Both the position numbers and the translations under genes were made by a program. From positions 1 through 64,000 of the forward strand of contig CALQIX020000020.1 of assembly GCA_943330745.2 (NCBI GenBank): a stretch of 64,000 bases of DNA, written 5' to 3'. A model generated the notes under the pieces. That model was not told the origin of the DNA. It worked only from the letters and a program-made list of their open reading frames with translations, and did no database searches. Shown piece after piece: positions 26,390 through 35,604 of the stretch (its first letter is position 1; each line of letters begins with the position of its first letter). This stretch comes from Lishizhenia tianjinensis. GTDB lineage: Bacteria > Bacteroidota > Bacteroidia > Flavobacteriales_D > Crocinitomicaceae.

Positions 26390-26392
26390 CTC

Positions 26393-27070
26393 CTAACCAA
26401 TGTGTTTCAATGCTTCTCGCTTGGCTAATCCTTGAATTCCTGACTCCTCTACGAAATTTCTTACTGAAACTGGGTTTGTTTTGGCATATTCCCGCAAAGA
26501 CCACCCGATCGCTTTTTGAATAAAAAACTCTTTCTCATGCATAAACTCAAATATGAGGCTTTTTAAGAGTTCAAAATTTGTTTGTGATTTATACCGCAAT
26601 TGAAAAATTAGGCACGATCGTCTCAGCCACATATTTTCACTTTTTCGCCATGATTTGATAACCACTTCTCTTTGTTCTGGAAATACGCGTAAATACCGCC
26701 CCAGGTAATTACTAGCCAATGTATCTACTGAATCCCACCAAGAATGATTGGTTAGCAAAAATTCAATGAAATTATAATCTTCCAAAAGAATATCATTGTC
26801 TTTCCATTTCGCCATAAAATCCATGGCCACGTAATGAAATTCTCGTTGTTCTTTTTGCCATAATTCAAGAACTAATTCTCGTTTATCTTCATGGATCAAA
26901 TCCTTTGGAATAATTGAAAACCACTCTTTTTGAATCACTGCTCTTTGAGGTTTTTTAATCCCAAAATACGTAAATCGATTTTTCATGTAGCGAGACATTC
27001 CTTCTGCCTCTTGCTCATTTCGATTTTTTTCGAACTCGATTTCTAACTGGGTAATTAACTCTTGAATCAT
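26393..27070 (-). CDS. DNA alkylation repair protein (AlkD-like HEAT-repeat glycosylase)
   Basis: A 225-residue all-helical protein. It shows MKNRFTYFGIKKPQRAV near the N-terminus, then ELWQKEQREFHYVAMDF, HSWWDSVDTLAS with the Trp/Asp pair typical of AlkD catalytic regions, and KAIGWSLREYAK near the end. AlkD proteins remove bulky cationic alkylated bases through HEAT-like repeats. Length matches the family. It lies just downstream of the RNase P RNA on the same strand and converges with the orphan hydrolase end. Confidence 0.88.
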   Translation of the reverse strand: MIQELITQLEIEFEKNRNEQEAEGMSRYMKNRFTYFGIKKPQRAVIQKEWFSIIPKDLIHEDKRELVLELWQKEQREFHYVAMDFMAKWKDNDILLEDYNFIEFLLTNHSWWDSVDTLASNYLGRYLRVFPEQREVVIKSWRKSENMWLRRSCLIFQLRYKSQTNFELLKSLIFEFMHEKEFFIQKAIGWSLREYAKTNPVSVRNFVEESGIQGLAKREALKHIG

Positions 27071-27085
27071 AATGAAATAAAAAAA

Positions 27086-27470
27086 GGCAAATCATAAGCC
27101 GGGTTCTGTATTCCTCGCTGCACGCAGCTCAGTAGTCTATCATTTATCTAGCACTGACGTCACCATCAGCGTCAATCAACCTACCCTCCGAGATTGGGCG
27201 AGCAACCCTCAAGCCTCGGTATATTTGGTCTTTCAGTTCGTAAGGTTTACCTTGCCGTTCTTGTCACCAAAAACGCGGTGGGCTCTTACTCCACCTTTTC
27301 ACCTTTTCCTTGAGCAAGCGAACTTGTCTAGGTAGTTTTCCTTTCTGCGGCACTTTCTGTTCCCAAAAGCTTGAACTAATGAGACCTTCCCGTTAGGAAG
27401 TACGATGCTCTATACTGCCCGGACTTTCCTCTCTCTTGATTTCTCAAAACAGCGATAGACCGATTTGCCT
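27086..27470 (-). ncRNA. rnpB: RNase P RNA (bacterial type A)
   Basis: On the minus strand the RNA opens with GGCAAATC and ends with GATTTGCC, which pair as helix P1. The conserved 5' core GAGGAAAGTCCGGGC is followed by the P-stem GCAGTATAGAGCATCG. Near the 3' end is AGAACCCGGCTTATG, a universal bacterial RNase P signature. About 385 nt is normal. This is the catalytic RNA that trims tRNA 5' leaders. A TACCTTTG -7 element lies just upstream of the 5' end. The ends are estimated from P1 pairing. Confidence 0.95.
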
Positions 27471-27474
27471 ACTG

Positions 27475-27482
27475 CAAAGGTA
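27475..27482 (-). promoter_or_regulatory. -7 promoter element for rnpB
   Basis: TACCTTTG on the minus strand matches TAnnTTTG. It ends 4-6 nt before the 5' end deduced from the P1 helix, which supports both calls. Confidence 0.55.
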
Positions 27483-27486
27483 CGGA

Positions 27487-28578
27487 TTAGTTTTTAGTTA
27501 GTCGAATTGTTTTAGACCCTTCACCAGTCGTAAGCATTAGAAAATATAAACCTTGGCCAAAATTGGATAGGTCTATCTTATAAGTTAATGAGTTCAAATC
27601 AACGAATTCATCCAACAATGTACCTTTGGAATCGAGTAATCTTATCATGCTCAAAGGAGATGAACTTTTAACCTCAACGCCATTGCTTGTTGGATTGGGA
27701 AAAACAGTAGCTTCTAACCCATTTTCGGATAAACCAGCGTCTAATCCAAGATAAATATCTTGATATTCAATGGTTCTAATCTGACTAGTACCATTATTAT
27801 TGGCAAGTACAATTTTTAAGAGTGCATCTTTATTATTCTGACCAATCCATTCATATTCTACCGTCTGTATTGGAGGAGTTCCAATCCAAGTACCAGCGCC
27901 AAAAAATGTCTGGTAAATTGAATCAATTTCGGTAATCTCGCGTTTCAATCGCAGCACATCAAATGTTCCAAACGGTAATATTAGTTGGCCAAATCCATCC
28001 ACAGTACTTGTAATTGAACGATGTTGCTTGATTTTAAAATCAGCAGCCGGATTCAAATCTATATAGGTATACCCACGTGTACTGAACGTTTGTTGAAATG
28101 CCATCGGAAATTTATACTTCGTCTCAATAGTATCGGATTTGAAAGCAACATCTAATCCACTTACTTTCACAGAAAAACCAACCTTTGTAATTGAATCAAT
28201 AGTTGATTTTTGATACGATCTTGGATCAGAAAGTGAAACGGGCAAAAATCCGTTCAATTGATCGACAGGAAGAGTATTCTCTGGAATAAAATATGACGAT
28301 TGATAATCCTGTGGAGCCAATACTCCAAACGTAAATTGTACCGGACTAAAACCAATTGATGTGAACTCCCTTAAAAATTGACTAGTCGCCGTCAATGTAG
28401 AGTAATCCCACGTTATTCCAGATCCCGTAAGAGCAGGATCATTTATGGTTTGCCCAGAAACGCTGATTCTAACAGTATCTCCTGGAATTGAAAAATCAGA
28501 TTCAGTAATTGTTATCTGCGAAAAACAGCCAGAACCTTTCAACAATAGAAATGAACCAACTATAATGAACTTATTCAT
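27487..28578 (-). CDS. T9SS type A sorting domain-containing protein
   Basis: A 363-residue protein with a signal peptide (hydrophobic to about CFSQ). A middle beta-rich domain (about 22-275) is not recognisable. A sorting domain occupies the last about 75 residues (TVFPNPTSNGVEV, LLDSKGTLLDEF, GQGLYFLMLTTGE, TIRLTKN). It is probably exported across the outer membrane and attached or released; the role is unknown. It follows the DUF3127 gene by 3 bp, so the two may share a transcript. Confidence 0.8.
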   Translation of the reverse strand: MNKFIIVGSFLLLKGSGCFSQITITESDFSIPGDTVRISVSGQTINDPALTGSGITWDYSTLTATSQFLREFTSIGFSPVQFTFGVLAPQDYQSSYFIPENTLPVDQLNGFLPVSLSDPRSYQKSTIDSITKVGFSVKVSGLDVAFKSDTIETKYKFPMAFQQTFSTRGYTYIDLNPAADFKIKQHRSITSTVDGFGQLILPFGTFDVLRLKREITEIDSIYQTFFGAGTWIGTPPIQTVEYEWIGQNNKDALLKIVLANNNGTSQIRTIEYQDIYLGLDAGLSENGLEATVFPNPTSNGVEVKSSSPLSMIRLLDSKGTLLDEFVDLNSLTYKIDLSNFGQGLYFLMLTTGEGSKTIRLTKN

Positions 28579-28581
28579 TTG

Positions 28582-28974
28582 TTAAAATGGTAAATCGTCT
28601 GTTTCATCATTTGAGGAGAGTAAACTTTCCACAGGAGATCCAGTTGGCGTAGCGTTTAAATCCATTGATGACGGACCTCCCGCAGGCATTCCCTGACCCA
28701 TTTTTTCGATTCTCCAAGCATCCAATGAATTAAAAAACTTCACCTCTCCTTGCGGACTAGTCCACTCACGCCCACGCAAATTGAAAGAAACTTCTACTTG
28801 TTCGCCGACCTGCGTTGTATCCAACATCGCGCATCTATCTTGAACTGCTTGAAATAAAATATCTTGTGGATATTGACTTGTATTTTCAGTCAATACAAAT
28901 TCTCTTTTCGCAAATTTTTCTGAAACCTGTACTGTAGGGTTCAACACTTTAATCGTTCCTGTAATTTTAAACAT
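28582..28974 (-). CDS. DUF3127 domain protein
   Basis: A 130-residue cytosolic protein. MFKITGTIKVLNPTVQVSEKFAKREFVL, then VEVSFNLRGREW and FFNSLDAWRIE, are the typical DUF3127 sequences. The domain is thought to adopt an OB-like fold. The Gly/Pro/Ser-rich tail ends in an acidic DDLPF. That tail resembles the acidic tip of single-stranded DNA-binding proteins, which hints at a DNA-associated role (inference). The gene is 9 bp after the flavin-reductase-like gene. Confidence 0.85.
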   Translation of the reverse strand: MFKITGTIKVLNPTVQVSEKFAKREFVLTENTSQYPQDILFQAVQDRCAMLDTTQVGEQVEVSFNLRGREWTSPQGEVKFFNSLDAWRIEKMGQGMPAGGPSSMDLNATPTGSPVESLLSSNDETDDLPF

Positions 28975-28983
28975 ATCTATTTT

Positions 28984-29880
28984 TTATCCGTTATTAAAAG
29001 CCAAGAGAGTCAACCAAGCTTCATCAAGCTTATTTTGTTTTAATAAACTCAGTGCCCTCAGATGCAATTCATTTTCCAATTTTTCCGCATCGTTATCTAA
29101 AGTTACAAATAAATCACTTAATTCAAGTAATTTATATTCATTAACATCTGTTTCATTTGGCAACTCCTCAATTCCTGCCAATTGACCCAAATCATTTTTG
29201 CTAAAGACAACACTTGAAACAATATCTATGGGCAATTGGTCAAAACCTATCCCACAGGTAGTGATTGGTTTTTTGATTTCAAACATCGAATTTTGATCTG
29301 CCCGGCAATACCAATCGCCTCCCATGCGAGAAACTAGGTCAATTTTATGTTGATCGATCATTCCATTTTCATCAAGCACATTTTCATTAATATGAATCCG
29401 TGTAACCTCACAAATAATCAAGTTGCCTGCCCCCCCTTCATTCCCTAATTCAACAACTTGGTTTACCTTACATTCAAATTGAACCGGTGATTCAGCAACT
29501 CGCATTGGCTTAATTGTTTCCGAAGCCAAAGAAGTAAATCCGGATTTAACAAATTCATCAACATTGGATGGATACGGTGAACTCGCCAAACTCATTTGTT
29601 GTACAATATCATAATTAACAACATTAATCACAACTTCTGGTACCACTTTCACATTGTTGTAGGTATCCTTCGTAGTATTGCTCCTGCCAGATCGAGCGGG
29701 CGAAAAAATTAATATGGGTGGATTTGCGCTAAATACATTAAAAAAACTGAAAGGCGCTAAATTTGGCTTCCCATCCACGTCAATTGTCGATGCAAATGCA
29801 ATAGGTCTTGGGCCGATAGCTCCCAACAAATATTGATGTAATTTTTGAACAGGTAAATCGCTTGGATTAATAGTCAGCAT
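28984..29880 (-). CDS. flavin reductase-like FMN-binding protein
   Basis: 298 residues from the chosen ATG. The split-barrel flavin-binding domain occupies about 10-205: GAIGPRPIAFAST, APFSFFNVFSANPP, GRSNTTKDTYNN and CKVNQVVELGNEGG. A C-terminal extension is helical and acidic. Relatives bind FMN and reduce flavins with NAD(P)H; the substrate here is unknown. A TTG codon at 29901 would extend the protein, but the ATG at 29880 follows a well-spaced promoter and matches the family start. Confidence 0.85.
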   Translation of the reverse strand: MLTINPSDLPVQKLHQYLLGAIGPRPIAFASTIDVDGKPNLAPFSFFNVFSANPPILIFSPARSGRSNTTKDTYNNVKVVPEVVINVVNYDIVQQMSLASSPYPSNVDEFVKSGFTSLASETIKPMRVAESPVQFECKVNQVVELGNEGGAGNLIICEVTRIHINENVLDENGMIDQHKIDLVSRMGGDWYCRADQNSMFEIKKPITTCGIGFDQLPIDIVSSVVFSKNDLGQLAGIEELPNETDVNEYKLLELSDLFVTLDNDAEKLENELHLRALSLLKQNKLDEAWLTLLAFNNG

Positions 29881-29898
29881 CTCTAGATTTTTCACAAA

Positions 29899-29930
29899 CA
29901 AAATTAATGAGAAAATTATTTACGATTCAA
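29899..29930 (-). promoter_or_regulatory. promoter for the flavin reductase-like gene
   Basis: On the minus strand a TTG -33 element (29930-29928) is separated by 21 nt from TAATTTTG (29906-29899), an exact -7 match. Transcription would start about 12 nt before the ATG at 29880, which supports that start. Confidence 0.55.
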
Positions 29931-29965
29931 CTTAATTTGAATAGTTATTCACAGAATTAAATGAA

Positions 29966-30412
29966 CTATCCTCTTCTTTTTTCAAAAAAACTTTTTAGCA
30001 ACAAGATAGACTCATCCGCTAATAAACCATTTGTCACAAGCGTTTTTGGATGGTAAATTGATTCTTGCAACCTACTTACCCCCCTTTTTTCATCTCGAGC
30101 ACCAAAAACCACCTTGTCAATTTGAGACCAATACAATGCTCCTCCACACATGACACATGGCTCAAGGGTCACATACAAGGTACAACCCGTTAGGTATTTA
30201 GCACCCAAGTATTCCGCTGCCGTTGTTATCGCTTGGATTTCAGCGTGAGCAGTTACGTCATTTAATTTCTCGGTAAAATTGTGAGCGCGAGCAATTATTT
30301 GATTATTTGCAACAACAACAGCCCCCACTGGAACCTCGCCTAAATCATACGCTTTTTTAGCTTCCTGAAGCGCTTGTTTCATAAAGTACTCATCATTAAA
30401 TGGAGAGATCAT
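29966..30412 (-). CDS. tadA: tRNA-specific adenosine deaminase TadA-like protein
   Basis: A 148-residue zinc deaminase. VPVGAVVVANNQIIARAHN leads to the catalytic HAE motif (TAHAEIQAI) and to LEPCVMCGGAL, the second zinc-binding pair. DKVVFGARDEKRG follows, as in TadA enzymes that convert A34 of tRNA to inosine. A guanine-deaminase-like role is less likely but not excluded. It has its own well-spaced promoter and is divergent from the small lipoprotein gene. Confidence 0.88.
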   Translation of the reverse strand: MISPFNDEYFMKQALQEAKKAYDLGEVPVGAVVVANNQIIARAHNFTEKLNDVTAHAEIQAITTAAEYLGAKYLTGCTLYVTLEPCVMCGGALYWSQIDKVVFGARDEKRGVSRLQESIYHPKTLVTNGLLADESILLLKSFFEKRRG

Positions 30413-30426
30413 AAGTGGATTTTAGC

Positions 30427-30456
30427 CAAATATATTTATTTTGTTTTACCCTACAA
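30427..30456 (-). promoter_or_regulatory. promoter for tadA
   Basis: The minus strand carries a TTG -33 element (30456-30454), a 19-nt spacer and TATATTTG (30434-30427), an exact -7 match, 14 nt before the ATG. Confidence 0.55.
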
Positions 30457-30476
30457 TTAGTTTTCAAAAAATCAAT

Positions 30477-30484
30477 TATATTTG
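30477..30484 (+). promoter_or_regulatory. -7 promoter element for the small lipoprotein gene
   Basis: TATATTTG is an exact TAnnTTTG match 21 nt before the ATG at 30506. No TTG is seen at the expected distance. Confidence 0.35.
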
Positions 30485-30505
30485 AAGAAATTAAAAATTA
30501 AACTC

Positions 30506-30709
30506 ATGAAAAAAGTAATTTTATTTGGCGCATTTGCTCTTTTAACATTGGCTTCTTGTAAAAAAGACTGGACTTGCACGTGCACATCCTCTATTGGTGG
30601 ATCTTCGTCTACTACGATAACAGACATGACTAAGTCTGATGCTAAAGCAGATTGTAATGCAGGCGATGGCAGTGCGGCTGGCATTACAGTTGATTGTGAA
30701 ATTCAATAA
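30506..30709 (+). CDS. small Cys-rich lipoprotein
   Basis: 67 residues from the ATG at 30506. A lipoprotein signal (KKVILFGAFALLTLASC) is followed by KKDWTCTCTSS, a Gly/Ser/Thr stretch, ADCNAGDG and a terminal VDCEIQ. The four extra Cys could form disulfides outside the cytoplasm. I recognise the pattern from other small Bacteroidota lipoproteins but know of no function. An upstream frame start at 30482 is less likely. A strong terminator follows, and the next gene encodes a CPYC membrane protein. Confidence 0.7.
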   Translation: MKKVILFGAFALLTLASCKKDWTCTCTSSIGGSSSTTITDMTKSDAKADCNAGDGSAAGITVDCEIQ

Positions 30710-30729
30710 TTTGTAATCGCTCAAAAATC

Positions 30730-30753
30730 GAGGGGGCTTGCCCCCTTTTTTTT
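30730..30753 (+). terminator. strong intrinsic terminator abutting the next start codon
   Basis: AGGGGG-CTTG-CCCCCT forms a GC-rich hairpin followed by eight T. It ends the lipoprotein transcript. Only 4 nt separate the T run from the ATG of the next gene, so read-through may control that gene. Confidence 0.88.
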
Positions 30754-30757
30754 ATTT

Positions 30758-31357
30758 ATGAATACCATCGAATCATATTTTTTAACACTTGGCATGTCTT
30801 GGACAGTATCTAAGGCGATTCCATACACGGCTTGTGTGCTATTGGGTCTATTGTTTATTGTACTTACAAGAAAATGGAAAACCCAAATGAAATGGGTTTC
30901 AATTACAGTAAAATCTTTACTATTTATTACCCCTTTTACCTTATATTTCGCATTTTATCCAATTTACGTTGGAGATTTTTCGAACAATGGAGTAAAAACA
31001 GCAACCAATTTAGAATTTCCCGAGTCAAAAAGCGTAACGGTTATCGTACTTCCCAATTGCCCCTATTGCTATCAGTCATTATCACTCATGATGAAATTAA
31101 AAAAACGAAACCCAACAATTTCAATATCCTATTGGGTTGCAACATCTGATACAATTCCTGAAAAAACAGCAATTTTGAGGGTGATGCCTAAAGAATTTAA
31201 AGCAATTCAACAACACGAAACGAAAGCTATTTCAGAATTAACAAAAGGAACCTTTCCATGTTTTGTAATTTCAAATAATAAAAAAGCAGTTAAAATCTGG
31301 AACAATAATCAATTTGGAGTAAGGGCTCTGGATGAAATTGAAAGTTTTTTCAACTAA
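30758..31357 (+). CDS. membrane protein with thioredoxin-like CPYC domain
   Basis: A 199-residue protein. Two N-terminal membrane segments (TACVLLGLLFIVL and LLFITPFTLYFAFY) are followed by a thioredoxin-like domain of about 110 residues. It opens with VTVIVLPNCPYCYQSL, a CPYC redox motif, and has a cis-Pro-like GTFPCFVI loop. It probably acts on periplasmic thiols. It lies right after the terminator of the Cys-rich lipoprotein gene, a possible substrate (inference). No separate promoter is evident. Confidence 0.7.
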   Translation: MNTIESYFLTLGMSWTVSKAIPYTACVLLGLLFIVLTRKWKTQMKWVSITVKSLLFITPFTLYFAFYPIYVGDFSNNGVKTATNLEFPESKSVTVIVLPNCPYCYQSLSLMMKLKKRNPTISISYWVATSDTIPEKTAILRVMPKEFKAIQQHETKAISELTKGTFPCFVISNNKKAVKIWNNNQFGVRALDEIESFFN

Positions 31358-31397
31358 TAGATAAATTTGATTTTCGACTTGTGACAGATCTATTTTC

Positions 31398-31430
31398 TTG
31401 TTTTTAATTCAAACTATTGAATTATTTTTG
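31398..31430 (+). promoter_or_regulatory. promoter for lipA
   Basis: TTG (31398-31400), a 22-nt spacer and TATTTTTG (31423-31430) match the Bacteroidota promoter pattern. Transcription would begin near 31437, downstream of a GTG at 31430, which supports the ATG at 31475 as the start. Confidence 0.5.
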
Positions 31431-31474
31431 TGGAAAATAAACCTTGGACTCATCTAATTGTTACTATATATACT

Positions 31475-32356
31475 ATGAGCGAAAACCTGATTCCTTCAGA
31501 TAACTTACCTGAATCGCGAATTAAAAAACCGAAATGGTTGCGAGTAAAGTTACCCATTGGTGAAAATTACCGCAAGGTCCGCTCGTTAGTTGACGAGCAC
31601 AAACTTCATACAATTTGTGAAAGTGGGAGCTGTCCAAATATGGGAGAATGTTGGGGAGAAGGAACAGCAACATTTATGATTCTCGGAAACATTTGCACGC
31701 GATCATGTGGCTTTTGCGCCGTTCAAACAGGTAAGCCAGATGCAGTTGATACTTTTGAACCAGGCAGAGTGGCTAACAGTGTTAAAATTATGGGTGTTAA
31801 ACACGCAGTAATAACTTCGGTAGATCGCGATGATCTAAAAGATGGAGGTTCTGAAATATGGGCCCAAACTGTTAGAGCGATACGTCAGCAATCACCACAA
31901 ACCACTTTGGAGACTTTGATTCCTGATTTTGCTGGAAAATGGGACAATTTACAAGCGATTATTGACGTTGCACCTGAAATTGTTTCTCATAATTTAGAAA
32001 CCGTTCGTAGATTGACAAAACAAGTACGCATTCAAGCAAAGTACGATAGAAGTTTGGAGGTTTTGTTTCGATTAAAAAAAGGGGGAATGCGAACTAAATC
32101 CGGCGTTATGCTAGGACTTGGAGAATCCGAAGAGGAAGTAATTGAAACCATGATGGATTTAAGAAGTGTAGGAGTAGATATTTTAACTCTTGGGCAGTAC
32201 CTGCAACCGACACCGAAACACTTATCAATTTCAGAATTCATTACTCCAGAACAATTTGAAAAACTAGGTGTTATTGGAAAAGAAATGGGTTTTCGATATG
32301 TTGAGAGCGGGCCACTTGTTCGGTCTTCTTATCACGCAGAAAAACATTTATTTTAA
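31475..32356 (+). CDS. lipA: lipoyl synthase LipA
   Basis: 293 residues from the chosen ATG, the normal length. A radical SAM enzyme that inserts two sulfurs into octanoyl-lipoyl domains. The auxiliary cluster motif uses C48, C53 and C59 ([12 protein letters not shown]). The radical SAM cluster uses C74, C78 and C81 (CTRSCGFC). The C-terminal [11 protein letters not shown] contains the conserved RSSY ligand region. The frame extends upstream to a GTG at 31430, but that lies within the promoter element. Confidence 0.95.
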   Translation: MSENLIPSDNLPESRIKKPKWLRVKLPIGENYRKVRSLVDEHKLHTICESGSCPNMGECWGEGTATFMILGNICTRSCGFCAVQTGKPDAVDTFEPGRVANSVKIMGVKHAVITSVDRDDLKDGGSEIWAQTVRAIRQQSPQTTLETLIPDFAGKWDNLQAIIDVAPEIVSHNLETVRRLTKQVRIQAKYDRSLEVLFRLKKGGMRTKSGVMLGLGESEEEVIETMMDLRSVGVDILTLGQYLQPTPKHLSISEFITPEQFEKLGVIGKEMGFRYVESGPLVRSSYHAEKHLF

Positions 32357-32517
32357 GACTAAATGGCTATCCATGTGCAAACACGAAAAGCTTTGTTAAA
32401 AAAGCCTTTAAAAACTAAAATTAGCAGAAAAATTAATACTTCATTAAATATTTTATAACTCTTTGAGAATTATTTTATAACTTGGCTCTCTGAATAACAT
32501 TCATTTTTAAATATACC

Positions 32518-35481
32518 ATGAAAAAGAAAAACATAATTTTAGGATCACTTGTACTCTCTGGAGTTACAGCGGCATTTGCGGTTGGATTGTGGTTCATGAA
32601 AAACAATGAAAATGGTTCTTACAAACAAGAAGCACTTTCTGTTCTTGAAGCAAGAAAAGCGGATGAGGCCCAAGCTTGGTTACGTGCCCGATATGTTGAT
32701 GCAGCAACGGGTCAGCAAATTACAGATGAAAAATTAGCTGAGATTCAAAAGAACTTTAGTAAGTTGCCCAAGGAAAAAACAATTACATGGGAAGAACAAG
32801 GTCCTGACAATATTGGTGGTAGAACACGTGCTATCGAAATCAATCGAAATAACCCGAATGATATTTGGGCAGGTGGAGTTTCTGGTGGTTTGTTTTATTC
32901 ATCCAACCAAGGAAATAGCTGGACTAGAGTTGATTCATACATCAACCAAGGAGCTTCTCCTTATATTTCAAGCATGACAATGACTAAGGACGGAACGTTG
33001 TTTGTTGCAACGGGATCAAATCAAGAAGGTTGGAATGGGAATGGTGTTTGGTACTCTACTGATTTAGGTTCAAACTGGACAAAAGTTCCTGGTTCTGGAA
33101 ATTGCACTGAGATAGTGAGCGGGGACGTTTCAGACTATGCTTACATGGCTACAACAGCAGGAATGAAAAAATGGAAATTAGGCGATGCTGCTATGACTGC
33201 AATAACCGCTTCATCTGGTGGCTGTTCTGCATTAAAAATATCTAAAAATGAGCAGGTCATCGTTGGGGCTTATGGTGCAAATAAAACCTATGTTTCAACA
33301 GATGGTGGTGCTTCATTTACCGATAGATCAGGCACAGCAGCAAATAATTTGGTTTTACAAGGTGCATCACGCATTGAGTATGCGATTTCTCATGAGTTAA
33401 ATTCTACTGGAAATTATTCCCTGTACGCTGTAAGAACAAATTCTAATTTGATAGGTATGAACGTTTCGCATGATAACGGAGCAACTTGGACAGAATTTGT
33501 AGGAAATCCTGGTACACCAGCACCATCTGATTTTGATATTTACAGGGACCAAGGAACATACAATTCAATTGTTTCTGTTGTACCAAACGATCCTGAAATG
33601 ATTTTAATTGGTGGAATTGACGTGTGGAGATGGAAACAAACAGTTAATAATCCTCCATCAGGTGGATTCCGTAAGGTTAGTCAATGGTTTGTTGATCCTA
33701 GTTCTTCCATATATGTACATGCCGACAACCATGAAATGAAATGGGATGGAAATGGACGTTTTTATGCTGGAAGTGATGGTGGTGTTAGTATTTCTAACAA
33801 TGTTGGAGCCACAAATCCTGACGCAATTGAGTGGTTTGTTGCAAATAGAGGTTACAATGTCACTCAATTCTACGGAATTGCATTTGATAAATTTGGCGCT
33901 GTTATGGGTGGAGCTCAAGATAATGGTACTTTGTACAACGACCACTCAATGAATACCTACAAAGAATTTAGAGAAGTTGGTGGTGGAGATGGTTTTGAAT
34001 GTGAAATTTCATATTTTAATGAGCGAGTAATGTTCTCGTCTGTTTATTATAACTCAATTTCAAGATCTGGAGATAAAGGTCAAACATGGACTAGTTTTGT
34101 ACCTACTCTTCCTGGAACTTATGATCCAGCTGGTACTGATGGAAGTAATTATCATCCTTTCCATACTGAATTTGTACTTGCTGAGTACTATGATTTAAAC
34201 TCTGAGGATTCTGTAACTTTTATTCCAACACGTGATATCAACGTTGGTGAAACGGTGAGAGTTGCTAGTTTGTCGTCCGGTGATTCAATAACTATGATTG
34301 CCAATCAAAATTATTACTTCGATGAAGAAGTATCTTACGACCCATCGTTAACAGTAAATGGAGTGAACTATGGAGTAAATCCAGCTACTGGTGAAACGGT
34401 TGAAATGGGTAGTGATACTGTAATCTATAATGTAACTTGGGACACTGTTCGAGTTCAAGACCCATACCAATCATGGTTCTTAGTTTACGTAAATGCAAAT
34501 GGAGGTGAACTTTGGGGTACAAGAAATGCGTTGCGATTATCTGTTACATCCACTCAATGGGTTTGTGTGGCGAAAAATGTAGGCGGGGGTCTTTTTGGGA
34601 ATATCGACATAGAATTTTCTAAAGATTTAGAGCATTGTTATGTTAGTGGTGGAACAAACGGTGTTTGGAGAATCGATGGACTTGGTTCAGCATATACCTC
34701 AGATCCGGATTTTGTCGATAAAGTTGGATTTGTTGGAACAGGAGCAACTGCTACTATCCCAACTTACACAACAGCTACCAAAATAACATCTACTAACTAT
34801 GAAGGAATTGCGGTAAATCCCAATGATGCAGATGACCTTTTGTTATTAGCAGGATTCAGCGGGTCAAATAAAAGAGCTTCAAATGCATCTACAGCAGGAA
34901 CGAATGGAATAACTGTAGTAACATTAGGAAGTGTTGCTGGAGTGGCTTGTTACGATGGAATTATCGATGGCGTAGACTCTGATGTACTTGTTCTTGGAAC
35001 TTCTAATGGAGTTGTCATATCCCAAGACGGTGGTATTACATTCACTAATTCTTCAGCAGGATTTGAGGGAACACCGGTATATGAAGTTCGACAATCATGG
35101 AGAACATGGCAAGAAGGTAACGGAAGACCTGGAGAGATTTATATTGGTACATTTGGTAGAGGGATTTGGAGTTCAGCATCTTTCCTTGGAGTGGATGAAT
35201 CACAAACAGATTTGAATAATAAAGATGTCTTCAAATTTAATTTAGTACCTAATCCGACTAATTCTACAACAGCTGTGTCTGTTAATTTGGATAAGGCATC
35301 AGATGTATCAATTGAAGTTTACACAATAAATGGAACGAAGGTTCAATCTTTGTCCATGAGAAATGTTAACACAGGTCATCATGATATTCAATTGGATGTG
35401 GAGGGATTGAGAACTGGAACTTATATTGTAAAATTAGTTGCTGGAAATAAAATAGCCACCTCTAAATTTATTAAACTGTAA
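32518..35481 (+). CDS. large T9SS-secreted protein with Asp-box (sialidase/VPS10-like) repeats
   Basis: A 987-residue exported protein. After an N-terminal hydrophobic segment (about 7-27) come Asp-box-type repeats over much of 85-560: FYSSNQGNSWTRV, WYSTDLGSNWTKV, YVSTDGGASFTD, SRSGDKGQTWTSF, and later VISQDGGITFTN (about 840). These form beta-propellers in sialidase-like and Vps10-type proteins. No catalytic residues can be assigned. The last about 80 residues are a T9SS sorting domain (LVPNPTNSTTAVSV, GTYIVKLVAGN, KFIKL). A strong terminator follows. Confidence 0.85.
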   Translation: MKKKNIILGSLVLSGVTAAFAVGLWFMKNNENGSYKQEALSVLEARKADEAQAWLRARYVDAATGQQITDEKLAEIQKNFSKLPKEKTITWEEQGPDNIGGRTRAIEINRNNPNDIWAGGVSGGLFYSSNQGNSWTRVDSYINQGASPYISSMTMTKDGTLFVATGSNQEGWNGNGVWYSTDLGSNWTKVPGSGNCTEIVSGDVSDYAYMATTAGMKKWKLGDAAMTAITASSGGCSALKISKNEQVIVGAYGANKTYVSTDGGASFTDRSGTAANNLVLQGASRIEYAISHELNSTGNYSLYAVRTNSNLIGMNVSHDNGATWTEFVGNPGTPAPSDFDIYRDQGTYNSIVSVVPNDPEMILIGGIDVWRWKQTVNNPPSGGFRKVSQWFVDPSSSIYVHADNHEMKWDGNGRFYAGSDGGVSISNNVGATNPDAIEWFVANRGYNVTQFYGIAFDKFGAVMGGAQDNGTLYNDHSMNTYKEFREVGGGDGFECEISYFNERVMFSSVYYNSISRSGDKGQTWTSFVPTLPGTYDPAGTDGSNYHPFHTEFVLAEYYDLNSEDSVTFIPTRDINVGETVRVASLSSGDSITMIANQNYYFDEEVSYDPSLTVNGVNYGVNPATGETVEMGSDTVIYNVTWDTVRVQDPYQSWFLVYVNANGGELWGTRNALRLSVTSTQWVCVAKNVGGGLFGNIDIEFSKDLEHCYVSGGTNGVWRIDGLGSAYTSDPDFVDKVGFVGTGATATIPTYTTATKITSTNYEGIAVNPNDADDLLLLAGFSGSNKRASNASTAGTNGITVVTLGSVAGVACYDGIIDGVDSDVLVLGTSNGVVISQDGGITFTNSSAGFEGTPVYEVRQSWRTWQEGNGRPGEIYIGTFGRGIWSSASFLGVDESQTDLNNKDVFKFNLVPNPTNSTTAVSVNLDKASDVSIEVYTINGTKVQSLSMRNVNTGHHDIQLDVEGLRTGTYIVKLVAGNKIATSKFIKL

Positions 35482-35501
35482 ATATTAGATCACCTTTTAT
35501 T

Positions 35502-35532
35502 AAACCGATCCATTTTAGGGTCGGTTTTTTTT
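35502..35532 (+). terminator. intrinsic terminator
   Basis: AAACCGATCC pairs with GGGTCGGTTT around a short loop, followed by a T run. It ends the transcript of the large secreted protein. Confidence 0.85.
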
Positions 35533-35604
35533 GTGCAAATTAAATAGGCATATTCCCGAAAGAAACGGGTTTTATTGTAAATTTACCAAGCTAAAAAAAA
35601 TTAA

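Noticed and set aside
31430-31474. GTG start for lipA giving a 15-residue N-terminal extension
   Set aside because: The GTG overlaps the last base of a well-spaced -7 element, so it would lie upstream of the transcript. The ATG at 31475 fits the LipA family length.
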